64,000 bases of DNA from Leptospirales bacterium (GTDB lineage: Bacteria; Spirochaetota; Leptospiria; Leptospirales; Leptonemataceae): the NCBI GenBank assembly GCA_019694655.1, contig JAIBBN010000001.1:372001-436000 (forward strand). The letters run 5' to 3'. Below, piece after piece: positions 37,283-46,164 of the stretch (positions are counted from its first letter, which is position 1; the number at the start of each line of letters is the position of its first letter). The translations under genes were made by a program, and so were the position numbers. The notes beneath the pieces are model-generated. The model was not told the origin of the DNA. It saw only the letters and a list, made by a program, of their open reading frames with translations, and did not search any database.

Positions 37283-37529
37283 CCGTCAGCGATCCGTTTC
37301 CCCTGCTTCAGATATTTTTCTTTCAAAAACCGTTCTCCGGGTACGCAAGCTGCAACAAGGCAGCACAGGCAAGAATCAGAAGGGGCAGAGCAGTAAGCGC
37401 AGACATGGGTCCGTTATGCAGAAGACCGCAAACAGGCCTTGCGCATGCAACATGTGTTATCTGAGTTTTGAGCGTTCAAAAAAAAGGAAGAGAGAAAAAA
37501 ATGCGAACGGCGGCCGAAAAGGTCGGAAG

Positions 37530-37560
37530 AGCCCCCGGATGCCGGGGGCTTTTTTGTTTT
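37530..37560 (+). terminator. Strong Rho-independent terminator upstream of the NarL-type regulator
   Basis: A 9-bp GC-rich stem (AGCCCCCGG with CCGGGGGCT, 37530-37538 and 37542-37550) is followed by a T run (37550-37560). It would end a plus-strand transcript, although no plus-strand gene is seen between 37009 and here; it lies 114 bases before the regulator ATG. Confidence 0.85.
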
Positions 37561-37673
37561 TCGTCCATCCGGGTTTATGATCTCGGCTTTTGCCGGGAGG
37601 CGCTGCAGCGCAGCGGAACTCGATTGGGCTATCTCGGCGCGGACGCGCTGGCGAGCATGCGGGAGGCCAATCG

Positions 37674-38336
37674 ATGAAGAAGGTGCGTCTTTTTCTGGTC
37701 GATGATCACGTCATCGTACGTGAGGGCCTGCGTCATATTCTAGGCCGGCAGAGTGATCTTGAAATTGTGGGCGAGGCTGGCGACGGACAAAGCGCCTGCG
37801 AACAGATTCAGGAAATCAAGCCTGACCTGGTTATCATGGACATCTCCATGCCGCGGATGAGCGGGCTGGAAGCGGCCCGTCGGTTGCGGCGACAGAACCG
37901 GCAGCTCAAGATCATCATGCTGACGCGGCACGACAGCAACGAATTCATCGATCAGCTGCGCAGCCAGCATATCGAGGGCTACGTACTCAAAGACGACGCA
38001 GGCGATGATCTATTGCAGGCCATTCAAGCAATTCGACAGGGCGGGACCTATCTCAGTCCGCGCGTAGCCGGCCGCCTTACCGAACGTTCGAGTCCTTCGC
38101 TCGAAGCCAGCAATCGTAGCGGCTCGCTGGCGCTGCTTACGGATCGCGAGTGCGAGGTTCTGAAGTTGATCGCTCAGGGAAAAAGCAACGAGGAAGCGGC
38201 CCGGGCATTGCAGATTTCACCGCGTACCGCAAAAGTCCACCGCGCCAACATTATGAAGAAGCTGGATTTTCACAAGGCTGCGGACCTGGTTAAGTTTGCA
38301 GTCAAAGCGGGAATGGTAGAAACAGGCGCTCGCTGA
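37674..38336 (+). CDS. NarL/FixJ-family response regulator
   Basis: 220 residues from the ATG at 37674, with GGGAGG upstream. The N-terminal receiver has VDDH (acidic pocket), the phospho-acceptor Asp in VIMDISMP and a Lys in YVLKDDAG. The C-terminal LuxR-type helix-turn-helix reads LTDRECEVLKLIAQGKSNEEAARALQISPRTAKVHRANI. It binds DNA when phosphorylated. No histidine kinase is next to it; a terminator-bearing gene-free stretch precedes it. Confidence 0.93.
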   Translation: MKKVRLFLVDDHVIVREGLRHILGRQSDLEIVGEAGDGQSACEQIQEIKPDLVIMDISMPRMSGLEAARRLRRQNRQLKIIMLTRHDSNEFIDQLRSQHIEGYVLKDDAGDDLLQAIQAIRQGGTYLSPRVAGRLTERSSPSLEASNRSGSLALLTDRECEVLKLIAQGKSNEEAARALQISPRTAKVHRANIMKKLDFHKAADLVKFAVKAGMVETGAR

Positions 38337-38380
38337 TTGGCCGGCGCCGCGCCTGCCGCGGCCGCTGCCAGCTTTGCAAT

Positions 38381-41314
38381 TCAGTGCGCCTCGTCCCAGT
38401 TATCGCCAAATTTCCAATCCACGCGCAGCGGAGTCCGCAGCTCAGCGGCGCGCTCCATTCGCTGCAGGGCGATGTCACGGATCATCTCGGCTTCATCCGG
38501 TGTAACATCGAAAAGCAGCTCATCGTGCACCTGCAATATCATCCGGCTTTGCACGCCGGCTTTGCGCATATCCTCATGAATCTGCAGCATCGCCATCTTG
38601 ATGATATCGGCGCTGGCGCCTTGAATGGGCGTGTTGATTGCGGTGCGAGCCGCCCCTTCGCGGCGAAATCGATTGGAGGATTGGATCTCTGGAATCTGTC
38701 GAATGCGACCGGAAAGGGTCTGGACATAGCCATGTTTTTCGGCAAAGGCCACTGTCTCGTCCATGTAGCGCCGCACGCCCGGGTACTGCTCAAAGAAGCG
38801 ATCGATGTAGCCGCGCGCCTCCTCCCGGGCAACTCCCAGATTTCGCGAAAGGCCAAATTCGGTGACGCCGTAGATGATGGAGAAATTGACGGCCTTGGCC
38901 CGGGCGCGCATATCTGCGGTCACATCCCTTTCCGCGACATCAAAAAGCGACGCGGCGGTGCGCGCATGAACATCCAGGTCTTTCTTGGTGAATGCTTCAA
39001 TCAGCGACGGATCTTCGGAATAATGCGCCATGATGCGCAATTCGATCTGACTGTAGTCCAGGCTCAGCAATCGATTGCCGCGCGCGGGGACAAATCCGCG
39101 ACGTATGGCGCGACCGGCCTCCTCGCGAATCGGGATGTTTTGTAGATTCGGATCTACAGAAGACAGACGTCCGGTGGCGGCGATTGTCTGGTTGAAGCTG
39201 GTATGGATGCGTCCAGTCTGCGGATGAATTTGCTCTGGCAAAGCTTCAATATAGGTGCCCAGCAGCTTTGCCAGTTTACGACGGTCGAGGATCCAGTCGA
39301 CCATCGGATGAACGCCGCTCAGCTCCTCCAGGACGCTCTGGTCGGTTGAGAAGCCCGTTTTCGTCTTTTTGCCATGCGGCAGCTTGAGATCTTCAAACAG
39401 CAGCTTCTGCAATTCGCGAGTTGAATTCAGGTTCAGTTGGTAGCCAGCTTCTTTGAAGATGCGCTTTTCCAGAGCGGCGATCTCCCTGTGGTACTCTTTG
39501 GCCAATTGCGCAAAGTACTGCGGATCGATGGCTACGCCGGTCATTTCCATGGAGGCCAGCACAGGAATCAGCGGCGTCTCGATCTGTTCATTGACGGGCC
39601 GTAAGCCTTTGCTGTCAATCTGCGGGGCCAGGCAATGATGCAGGCGCAGAGTGATGTCCGCATCCTCGCAAGCATAGTCCGCCACCTTCTCTGGCGGCGC
39701 CTGATCCAATGTGATCTTGTTGCGGCCGCTTCCGGCGATGTCTTCGTACTTGATCGTGTTGTATGCCAGTTGATCAAGCGCAAGATCGTCCATATTGTTG
39801 CGGCGAACATTTGGATTAAGCAAATAGGAAGCGATCATAGTATCAAAGGAGATGCCCGGGATGGTAAATCCATGACGCTTCAAAACAATATAGTCGTACT
39901 TTATATTCTGTCCGACGATGCGCAAGCCCGGCGCGCTCAGCAGGCGGCCGAGGTCCTTCCAGAGGTCTTCGGGTTTCAAACCCTGGCTGGCAAAGGGCGT
40001 CCCGGCGGGCGGGGCGTTGATGTACCAAGCCTGGCCAGGGAGCGCAGACAGAGAAATGCCGACCAGCCGGGCGCGCATCGGATCGGCGCTATCGGTCTCG
40101 GTGTCAATGGCCAGAATTCCGCTTTGCTCGATTGCGGTCTGTAGCTCGGTCAGACAGCGCTGCCACTGTGCGCTATCACTGACTAGCTGGTAGCGAAGGG
40201 CGCCTGCCGCATGGGCGCTGGCAAAATCGGAGAAAGAATCAAGCGCTGCCGGGGCGCCGGCCAAATCCTCAGTCGCCGCGACCTCTGCTGCTGGAGGCGG
40301 ATCAAAGAGGCCGCCTTCTGCGTCGGGCTTTTTCTTGCTCTTTCTGGGCCGCGCGCCGGCTGCTGCAGGGGCGCCGGTTGTCGGCGCAGCAGCAGCATTT
40401 GCGCTGGCCGCGCGCCGATCAGCGGCTTTGCGCAATTCAAGATAGATTGCGTTGTAGCCCTCCTGGCGAAAGAGCTGGATGCGCTCCGCCGCCGTGATGT
40501 CCGGGGTCGCCAGCTTTGCTTCATCCAGTTCATCAATCTGGGCAATGCTTGTGCGGATCGTCGCCAGGTCGCGCGACAGAAACGCCAGGTCGCGCGCCTC
40601 GCTCAACTTCTGTTGCAGGGACTTGCTTTCGACCTCCGTCACATGCTCGTAGACTTCTTCGAGAGTCGGATAGGCCTGTAATAGTTTTGCCGCCGTCTTG
40701 GCGCCGACGCCCTTGACGCCTGGAATATTATCCGAGGCGTCGCCCACCAGCCCCATGTAATCCGGAATCTGAGCGACACTGACGCCAATTTCCTGCTGCA
40801 CCCATTGCGGAGTTATTTCTGTAAATTCCGTTACGCCCTTTGCGCCGCGCAACATGGTGACGTTGTCGTTGAGTAATTGATAGCAATCCTTGTCCCCGGT
40901 AATCAAGAGCACCCGGCGTTTCTTACCAAAGCGATGAGCAAGTGCGCCAATCAAATCGTCCGCTTCATAGCCGCTTTGCTGCAAATTGACAAAGCCGGCG
41001 CGCTGGCACAATTCCTTGATTTCGTCGATTTGCGGACGCAGATCGTCCGGCATCGGCTTACGCGTGGCTTTGTATTCTGAGTAGAGATCGTCGCGCAAGG
41101 TCTTGCCCGGCGCGTCCCAGACTACGGCGCAATGTTCCGGTTGATAGTCCAGCAGCAGTTTCACAAACATCCGCAAGAAGCCGAAGATCGCATGCACCGG
41201 CTGTCCGGTGCCCGGGTGTGTGAGATTTTGACCCTGCAATGCGTAGTAAGCGCGGTAGGCCATGGCGTGCGCATCAATGATGAGAAGTCCGGCGGAGCGA
41301 CTGACGGAGGACAC
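38381..41314 (-). CDS. polA: DNA polymerase I
   Basis: 977 residues, GTG start. The N-terminal 5'-3' nuclease (IIDAHAMAYRAYYAL, ITGDKDCYQLL) is followed by an Ala/Pro/Lys-rich linker (about 300-345). The 3'-5' exonuclease keeps its metal residues: DTETD, NIKYDYIVLKRHGF and YACEDADI. The polymerase shows YSQIELRIMAHYS, RAKAVNFSIIYGV and MILQVHDELLFDV. PolA fills gaps and removes RNA primers and has proofreading here. It is convergent with the response regulator and divergent from the STAS gene. Confidence 0.97.
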   Translation of the reverse strand: MSSVSRSAGLLIIDAHAMAYRAYYALQGQNLTHPGTGQPVHAIFGFLRMFVKLLLDYQPEHCAVVWDAPGKTLRDDLYSEYKATRKPMPDDLRPQIDEIKELCQRAGFVNLQQSGYEADDLIGALAHRFGKKRRVLLITGDKDCYQLLNDNVTMLRGAKGVTEFTEITPQWVQQEIGVSVAQIPDYMGLVGDASDNIPGVKGVGAKTAAKLLQAYPTLEEVYEHVTEVESKSLQQKLSEARDLAFLSRDLATIRTSIAQIDELDEAKLATPDITAAERIQLFRQEGYNAIYLELRKAADRRAASANAAAAPTTGAPAAAGARPRKSKKKPDAEGGLFDPPPAAEVAATEDLAGAPAALDSFSDFASAHAAGALRYQLVSDSAQWQRCLTELQTAIEQSGILAIDTETDSADPMRARLVGISLSALPGQAWYINAPPAGTPFASQGLKPEDLWKDLGRLLSAPGLRIVGQNIKYDYIVLKRHGFTIPGISFDTMIASYLLNPNVRRNNMDDLALDQLAYNTIKYEDIAGSGRNKITLDQAPPEKVADYACEDADITLRLHHCLAPQIDSKGLRPVNEQIETPLIPVLASMEMTGVAIDPQYFAQLAKEYHREIAALEKRIFKEAGYQLNLNSTRELQKLLFEDLKLPHGKKTKTGFSTDQSVLEELSGVHPMVDWILDRRKLAKLLGTYIEALPEQIHPQTGRIHTSFNQTIAATGRLSSVDPNLQNIPIREEAGRAIRRGFVPARGNRLLSLDYSQIELRIMAHYSEDPSLIEAFTKKDLDVHARTAASLFDVAERDVTADMRARAKAVNFSIIYGVTEFGLSRNLGVAREEARGYIDRFFEQYPGVRRYMDETVAFAEKHGYVQTLSGRIRQIPEIQSSNRFRREGAARTAINTPIQGASADIIKMAMLQIHEDMRKAGVQSRMILQVHDELLFDVTPDEAEMIRDIALQRMERAAELRTPLRVDWKFGDNWDEAH

Positions 41315-41357
41315 AAGCGAAAGATGCGACGCTCCTGGCCTGGGTCAATGCATTCGC

Positions 41358-41385
41358 AAAAAGGGGACCATCAAGGCCCCTTTTT
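41358..41385. terminator. Strong bidirectional terminator-like hairpin between divergent genes
   Basis: AAAAAGGGG (41358-41366) pairs with CCCCTTTTT (41377-41385); a further CC/GG pair with a bulged A tightens the loop. It has a T run on the plus strand and one on the minus strand. It lies between polA (minus) and the STAS gene (plus), with no gene ending there, so it is likely a leader or attenuator, not an ordinary end signal. Confidence 0.65.
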
Positions 41386-41454
41386 CTTGACATGCCGCCA
41401 GCCCGCGGGGCCCACTGAACCGCCGTTCCATTGGCGTCGGGGGCCAGAACCTTG

Positions 41455-41778
41455 TTGAATTCAAAGAAAGTCGGCGAGAAGCTCGTAGTCTATCTGGAGG
41501 GTCGACTGGACGTCTCCGTGGCCAACGAAGTCGAGAAGGAGCTGGGCAAATTGATTGATGCCGGCGCGCAGCACCTTATCTTGAACATGGAAAAGGTGGA
41601 GTATATGAGCAGCTCTGGTTTTCGGGCCTGCATTGCCACCTTGCGTAAACTCAACTCGCGCGAGGGCAGCCTCAAGCTTTGTTGCATTCGCCCCTCGGTG
41701 AAACGTATTTTTGATGTCATCGAACTAACCTCGCTTTTCGAGATCTTTGAATCGGAGGCAGAGGCGCTCAACGCGTGA
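41455..41778 (+). CDS. STAS-domain anti-anti-sigma factor
   Basis: 107 residues from the TTG at 41455 (a TTG also precedes it, and the frame is open up to 41431). It is one STAS domain: NSKKVGEKLVVYLEGRLD at the start, LILNMEKVEYMSSSGFRA in the centre with the phosphorylatable Ser, and a C-terminal helix. STAS proteins bind RsbW-like kinases and free sigma factor when dephosphorylated by PP2C-type phosphatases. It overlaps trpC by 4 bases (GTGA). Which kinase and sigma factor it works with cannot be told. Confidence 0.85.
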   Translation: MNSKKVGEKLVVYLEGRLDVSVANEVEKELGKLIDAGAQHLILNMEKVEYMSSSGFRACIATLRKLNSREGSLKLCCIRPSVKRIFDVIELTSLFEIFESEAEALNA

Positions 41779-42575
41779 GCGCTTCTGCGCTTTCCGGCGC
41801 CAGTCTTCTGCAGCGGATTGTTGCCGCAAAACGCAGCGAACTTCAAGCGCTACGGTCTTCGGGAACGCTGGCGGCCAGTCCGCGTCCTCACCTTGGTCAA
41901 ACGTACTTCGAGTCCGCTTTGCGACGCCCCGCCGGCGCAGCGCTGCGCGTCATCGCCGAATGCAAGAAGGCCAGCCCCTCGATGGGCCTGATTCGTCCGG
42001 ACTATGATCCAGCGGCCGCGGCTCAGGAGTACCGGCGCTGCGGCGCCAGCGCACTGTCCGTGCTAACCGACCGCGAGTTTTTCCAGGGCGACCTGCAACA
42101 TCTTGCCGCGGCCGCGGAGGCTGGCCTGCCGCTGCTGCGCAAAGACTTTATCATTGCGGAGGAACAAATCCTTGAGGCGCGATTGGCCGGCGCCGACGCA
42201 GTGTTGCTGATAGTGCGCATTCTGAACGAGGAGAGTCTTGGCCGATTGCTGGCCGCCGCTGCGGCGCAAGACCTTGCGGCTCTGGTTGAAGTGCACAACG
42301 AAAGCGAGGCGGCGCTTGCCGCCGAGGCCGGCGCGCGCTTGATTGGCATCAACCATCGCGATCTGGATACGCTGCAAATGGATTTGAGTTTGAGCGCGCG
42401 CATCGCGCCAGCGCTGCGCAGACTGCGCCCGGACGCAATTTTGATAGCCGAGTCCGGGGTAGAGGACCGCAAGGGGTTGGCCGCTGTGCAGGAATGCGCC
42501 GATGCCGTCTTGATAGGCACGGCCTTCATGAAAAGCCGCAGCATCAGCGCCGCCTGGCAGGAACTCTTTGCCTGA
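41775..42575 (+). CDS. trpC: Indole-3-glycerol phosphate synthase
   Basis: 266 residues, GTG start overlapping the STAS stop. TrpC motifs: IAECKKASPSMG, DREFFQGDLQHL, LLRKDFIIAEEQILEARLAGADAVLLI, LVEVHNESE, GINHRDLDTLQ and ESGVEDRKG. It converts carboxyphenylamino-deoxyribulose phosphate to indole-3-glycerol phosphate in tryptophan synthesis. The pairing with a STAS protein instead of other trp genes is unusual. Ends 134 bases before the MBL-fold gene. Confidence 0.95.
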   Translation: MSASALSGASLLQRIVAAKRSELQALRSSGTLAASPRPHLGQTYFESALRRPAGAALRVIAECKKASPSMGLIRPDYDPAAAAQEYRRCGASALSVLTDREFFQGDLQHLAAAAEAGLPLLRKDFIIAEEQILEARLAGADAVLLIVRILNEESLGRLLAAAAAQDLAALVEVHNESEAALAAEAGARLIGINHRDLDTLQMDLSLSARIAPALRRLRPDAILIAESGVEDRKGLAAVQECADAVLIGTAFMKSRSISAAWQELFA

Positions 42576-42650
42576 GCCGCGCGGTCCTGCCAGCCAGTTG
42601 CCGGCGCTTTCAACTGCATTGATTTTTCAAGAAGGCCATTGGAAAGTCGA

Positions 42651-42667
42651 CCGCCAGCGACTGGCGG
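42651..42667. repeat. Perfect 7-bp inverted repeat
   Basis: CCGCCAG and CTGGCGG are separated by 3 bases (CGA), in the gap between trpC and the MBL-fold gene. There is no T run. It may be an operator or a stabilising mRNA hairpin. Confidence 0.4.
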
Positions 42668-42708
42668 CCGCGTTATAGAAAGGCGATGCAGAAGAGGTCA
42701 CAAGTTTT

Positions 42709-43854
42709 ATGACTCGCAGCTTTGGCAAGAGGGCGACCGGTCTACGCCTGGAACGTATGCGCGCCTCGAAGCTCTGGCGGGACGGCGGTTTTCGCAATAT
42801 CCATCCGCAGCTGCCGGGTTTGCGCCGCGGCGAGGAGCGTCCTGGCATTGGCGACTTTCTGTGGGGCGGTCAGTGGCGCACTCCTGGCGCTCCGCTGCCG
42901 ATGGAAGATCCGCGAGAGCCGTGGACGAAAAAGCCGCAAAGCGGGCTGCGCCTGACCTGGCTCGGTCATTCAACTGTATACATTGAAATAGACGGTGTGC
43001 GTTTGATCACCGATCCGGTCTTTGGCCACCGCGCCTCGCCCTTTGCCCTGGTTGGTCCCTTGCGCTTTCATCGCCCGCCGGTCGCGCTGCGACAGACGCC
43101 GGAAGTCGATGCGGTGTTGATCTCTCACGATCACTACGATCACCTCGACTACCCGACCATTCTGCAACTGGCGCGCGGCAAGTCGCCCTTTATCACGGCG
43201 TTGGGAGTGGGCGCCCATCTGGAAGCCTGGGGCGTGCCGCCCGAGCGCATCATCGAACTCGACTGGTGGGAAAGCGCGACCGTAGCGGGCAGCGACATTC
43301 AGGTTACCGCGACCCCGGCGCAGCATTTTTCGGGACGCGGTCCAGGTTTGAGTAATTCTACTTTGTGGTCGTCTTTCGCAGTTCGCGGCCCGAAAAATTC
43401 CGTTTTCTTCAGCGGCGATACAGGTCTGAGCACTCAGTATACACAGATCAAGGAACGACTGGGCGTCTTCGATGTTGCGATGCTGGAAGTCGGCGCCTAC
43501 CATCCTTCCTGGGGCAACATCCATCTAGGTCCTGAAAATGCGCTGCGCGCCTTCGGTCTGCTGGGTGCGCGACGCTTCATGCCAGTCCACTGGAGCACTT
43601 TCAACCTGGCAATGCACAGCTGGGACGATCCGGCGGAGACGGTCTTCCAGCAGGCGCCTGCGCTTGGCGTTGAGTTGTTTCTGCCCTTGCTGGGCCAGGC
43701 GCAGGAGCCATTGCGCGCTGAGGCGCCGCAAGCCTGGTGGCGTTCGGTAGTGGCCGCAGAGCGCCGCCAGGGCGACGGACGCAGCAGGCCGCCGGTCACA
43801 GAGGGAGAACAGCAGCGAGCCATTCAAACCGTGCCGCAGTGGCCTCTGGACTGA
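42709..43854 (+). CDS. Metallo-beta-lactamase-fold hydrolase, NAPE-PLD/UlaG-like
   Basis: 381 residues, ATG start. WLGHSTVYIEIDG and TDPVFGHR are typical of the NAPE-PLD-like group. The metal site has SHDHYDHLD, a second His in ATPAQHFSGRG and an FFSGDTGLS Asp. A His in FMPVHWSTFN completes it. NAPE-PLD hydrolyses N-acyl phosphatidylethanolamine, but bacterial members act on varied lipids or sugar phosphates. The substrate is unknown. It is convergent with RNase R. Confidence 0.85.
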   Translation: MTRSFGKRATGLRLERMRASKLWRDGGFRNIHPQLPGLRRGEERPGIGDFLWGGQWRTPGAPLPMEDPREPWTKKPQSGLRLTWLGHSTVYIEIDGVRLITDPVFGHRASPFALVGPLRFHRPPVALRQTPEVDAVLISHDHYDHLDYPTILQLARGKSPFITALGVGAHLEAWGVPPERIIELDWWESATVAGSDIQVTATPAQHFSGRGPGLSNSTLWSSFAVRGPKNSVFFSGDTGLSTQYTQIKERLGVFDVAMLEVGAYHPSWGNIHLGPENALRAFGLLGARRFMPVHWSTFNLAMHSWDDPAETVFQQAPALGVELFLPLLGQAQEPLRAEAPQAWWRSVVAAERRQGDGRSRPPVTEGEQQRAIQTVPQWPLD

Positions 43855-43890
43855 GGTCCGTTGCGGAGCGCCACTCGCTGATGCTGCCCG

Positions 43891-46164
43891 CTATTTTCCC
43901 TTTGCACTGGCAAGGAGCGGTCGGCAATAGATGCGCATCTCCTCAAAGTCCAGTCGCTCCAGGGCCAGGTCCCATTCTTCGCCAAGCAGCGCCGGGCGGC
44001 CCAGGCGTTTGACATAGACCGAGAAACGGTCGGGCAAGGGCAGTTCGCGTTCATTGGTTAGATGCTGCGCTTCAACAACTGCTTCCGCCGGCGCATCGCT
44101 GATTTCCAGGAAGACTCGATCGGGCTTAAAGCCGGTGATAACGCCGCGAAATGAGCGTAAGTCGCGCTGTTCAAGATAGCGCATTACTTTAAGTTTAAAT
44201 AGATCCCGCTCCGCATCCATTGCGTTGCGTTCTTGCTCGCTGCAATGGTAGCCCAGCTCCTCGACCTCTTCCGGCAAATAGGCCGGCTTTTTGCGCGCGA
44301 GCAGGGCCTCCAGCGAACGGTGTACGACAAGGTCTGGATAGCGTCGGATCGGCGAGGTAAAGTGACAGTAGTCGCGGAAGCCCAGGCCCCAGTGTCCGAG
44401 GGCCTGCGGGCGATAAGAGGCCTGCATGAAGGAGCGCAGCAGCGTCATGTGAAACACGCGTTCCAGCTTCTCTCCGCCCAGGTGTTTGCGCACGGCTTCA
44501 ATAGCCTTCTGAATGCGTTTGCTGCTGCTGTCCTTGATTGTGAAGGGGACATTGTAGGATTCGAAAAATGCGTTCAGGTTGAGCACCTTTGCCTCGTCCA
44601 TAGGCTCGTGAACGCGAAATAGCGTAGGCGATTTTTTGCGGCGCAGCGCTTCGGCGACGGCGATATTGGCGGAGAGCATGCACTCTTCAATCAGCATGCT
44701 GGATTTCAGCCGCGCTCGCTGGTCAATGGCTTCGATGCGATCGTCCGCGCCAATGCGCACTTTCGATTCCGGGACATCGAGGTCGATGCGACCGGCGGCC
44801 ATGCGCTGGCGTCGCTGTAACAGCGCCAGATTCCAGAGTTGCGTGAGGGTCGACGGTTCTCCGGGAGCGCTGCCATCGGATGCCAGATCGCTGTCGCCGC
44901 GTTTGCCGCGGGGCATCTCGCCGCGCGCTTCCTGGTCGATTTCCGTTTCGGCGATGTCGTAGGTCAGTCTTCGATTAACGTGGATCACTGACTTGTAGAA
45001 CTCGGCCTTGCGAATGGCGCCGGTTCCTGGATCGATATGCATCTCTGCAGTAAACGCCAGGCGATCCTTACCCGCTACCAGCGAGCAGAGATTCTCGGAA
45101 AGGACCGGCGGCAGCATCGGCGCCACCCGGTTGGCCAGGTAGCAGGAGGTCGCCCGACGCGCGGCCTCGCGATCCAGGGCCCCGCCCTTCTTTACATAAT
45201 GGCTTACGTCGGCAATATGCACAAAGAGTTTCCACAGACCGCTGCGGTTACGCTGCAGCGAAAGGGCGTCGTCGAAGTCTTTGGAATCAGCGCCATCGAT
45301 GGTGATGGTGTAGAGCTGGCGCAGATCGGCGCGTTTTTTCCAATCGTGTACGCGATCCGGCGTCGGTTGATCCAATTCGCCGGGCAGCTCAATCTCGTCG
45401 GGATAGACGGGATCGATGTCATATTTCATCAGGATGCGAGCATAGTCGGCATCCATGTCGTTGGCATTTTCAAAGCGCTGGAAGATGGCCTCTTGAAAGT
45501 GCGCGCCCTGGTAGCGCACCTGTCGACCGCTGAGCTTCACAATTACGACCTGATCGGTCTTCAGCCGCGCCAGGGTATCTGCTGGCAAGCGGCGCACATC
45601 GGCGCAGGCGGCAATCTTGCCGGGCGCATCGAGCACTACGCCTGGGGCCAGACCATTGCGCGGAGGTCCCTCCAGTCGCAACCGGTAGAGCTGCCGCGCG
45701 CGTTGCAGAACCTCCGACACCACGCCTTCGAAACGATCCCGGCTGCGATCGGTCAGGCGCAACAGCACATCATCGCCGGGCAAAGCGCCGCGTTGGTCCT
45801 GGGGGGCGACAAAGACTTCGCGCGCCGTCGGAGAGGCGCCGCGCAAGGCCACGAAGGCCATGCCGCGCGGACTCAAGGAGATTTTTCCGCGAAAGAGGAA
45901 GGGTTTGCGGGCCACTACGCCGCTGCCGCTCAAATGGACGACGCCAAGCTCGACCAGCGCCGCAAGCGCCGCCTCCAGATCGGCGCGCTGCCAGCGCCGA
46001 CTGTCCGCATCGCGATCCTTGCGCTGGAGCTTGCCTTTGCCTCCAGACTTGTGCGAGCGAGGCCGCGCATCGTCGCCCTGCAGGTGTTTGAAAAGGTCGG
46101 CAAGTTTGATAGTCTCGCCGGCGCGGCGCTCTAGAAAACGCAACAATCTTGCAATGATACTCAT
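43891..46164 (-). CDS. rnr: Ribonuclease R
   Basis: 757 residues. The RNB catalytic domain has TIDGADSKDFDDALSL with its Asp cluster, SHYVKKGGALD, RATSCYLANRVAPMLPPVLSENLCSL and HFTSPIRRYPDLVVHR. A C-terminal S1 domain begins near RSFRGVITGFKPDRVF, and cold-shock-like domains lie near the N-terminus. The enzyme degrades structured RNA 3' to 5'. Its ATG overlaps the tsaB stop by 4 bases. It is the last gene of an operon starting near 47873. Confidence 0.95.
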   Translation of the reverse strand: MSIIARLLRFLERRAGETIKLADLFKHLQGDDARPRSHKSGGKGKLQRKDRDADSRRWQRADLEAALAALVELGVVHLSGSGVVARKPFLFRGKISLSPRGMAFVALRGASPTAREVFVAPQDQRGALPGDDVLLRLTDRSRDRFEGVVSEVLQRARQLYRLRLEGPPRNGLAPGVVLDAPGKIAACADVRRLPADTLARLKTDQVVIVKLSGRQVRYQGAHFQEAIFQRFENANDMDADYARILMKYDIDPVYPDEIELPGELDQPTPDRVHDWKKRADLRQLYTITIDGADSKDFDDALSLQRNRSGLWKLFVHIADVSHYVKKGGALDREAARRATSCYLANRVAPMLPPVLSENLCSLVAGKDRLAFTAEMHIDPGTGAIRKAEFYKSVIHVNRRLTYDIAETEIDQEARGEMPRGKRGDSDLASDGSAPGEPSTLTQLWNLALLQRRQRMAAGRIDLDVPESKVRIGADDRIEAIDQRARLKSSMLIEECMLSANIAVAEALRRKKSPTLFRVHEPMDEAKVLNLNAFFESYNVPFTIKDSSSKRIQKAIEAVRKHLGGEKLERVFHMTLLRSFMQASYRPQALGHWGLGFRDYCHFTSPIRRYPDLVVHRSLEALLARKKPAYLPEEVEELGYHCSEQERNAMDAERDLFKLKVMRYLEQRDLRSFRGVITGFKPDRVFLEISDAPAEAVVEAQHLTNERELPLPDRFSVYVKRLGRPALLGEEWDLALERLDFEEMRIYCRPLLASAKGK

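Larger units (their letters stand above)
37009..37673. other. Gene-free stretch with hairpins and a strong terminator
   Basis: 665 bases between the BON lipoprotein and the response regulator. The frames inside are short and lack good starts. It holds a perfect 7-bp stem-loop at 37262-37282 (GGGAAAT/ATTTCCC), a smaller hairpin at 37511-37526, an AGGAAGAGAG-like purine tract at 37480-37500, and a strong terminator at 37530. A small RNA or a leader with attenuation of the regulator gene is possible. None of the common RNA classes I could test by eye (SRP, tmRNA, RNase P) matched. Confidence 0.5.

Noticed and set aside
37260-37580. 106-residue frame crossing the terminator upstream of the NarL-type regulator
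   Set aside because: Runs through the terminator, is very basic, with no ribosome site or family.
45037-46134. 365-residue plus-strand frame opposite rnr
   Set aside because: Runs across the conserved RNase R coding sequence on the other strand and has no domain or start signal.
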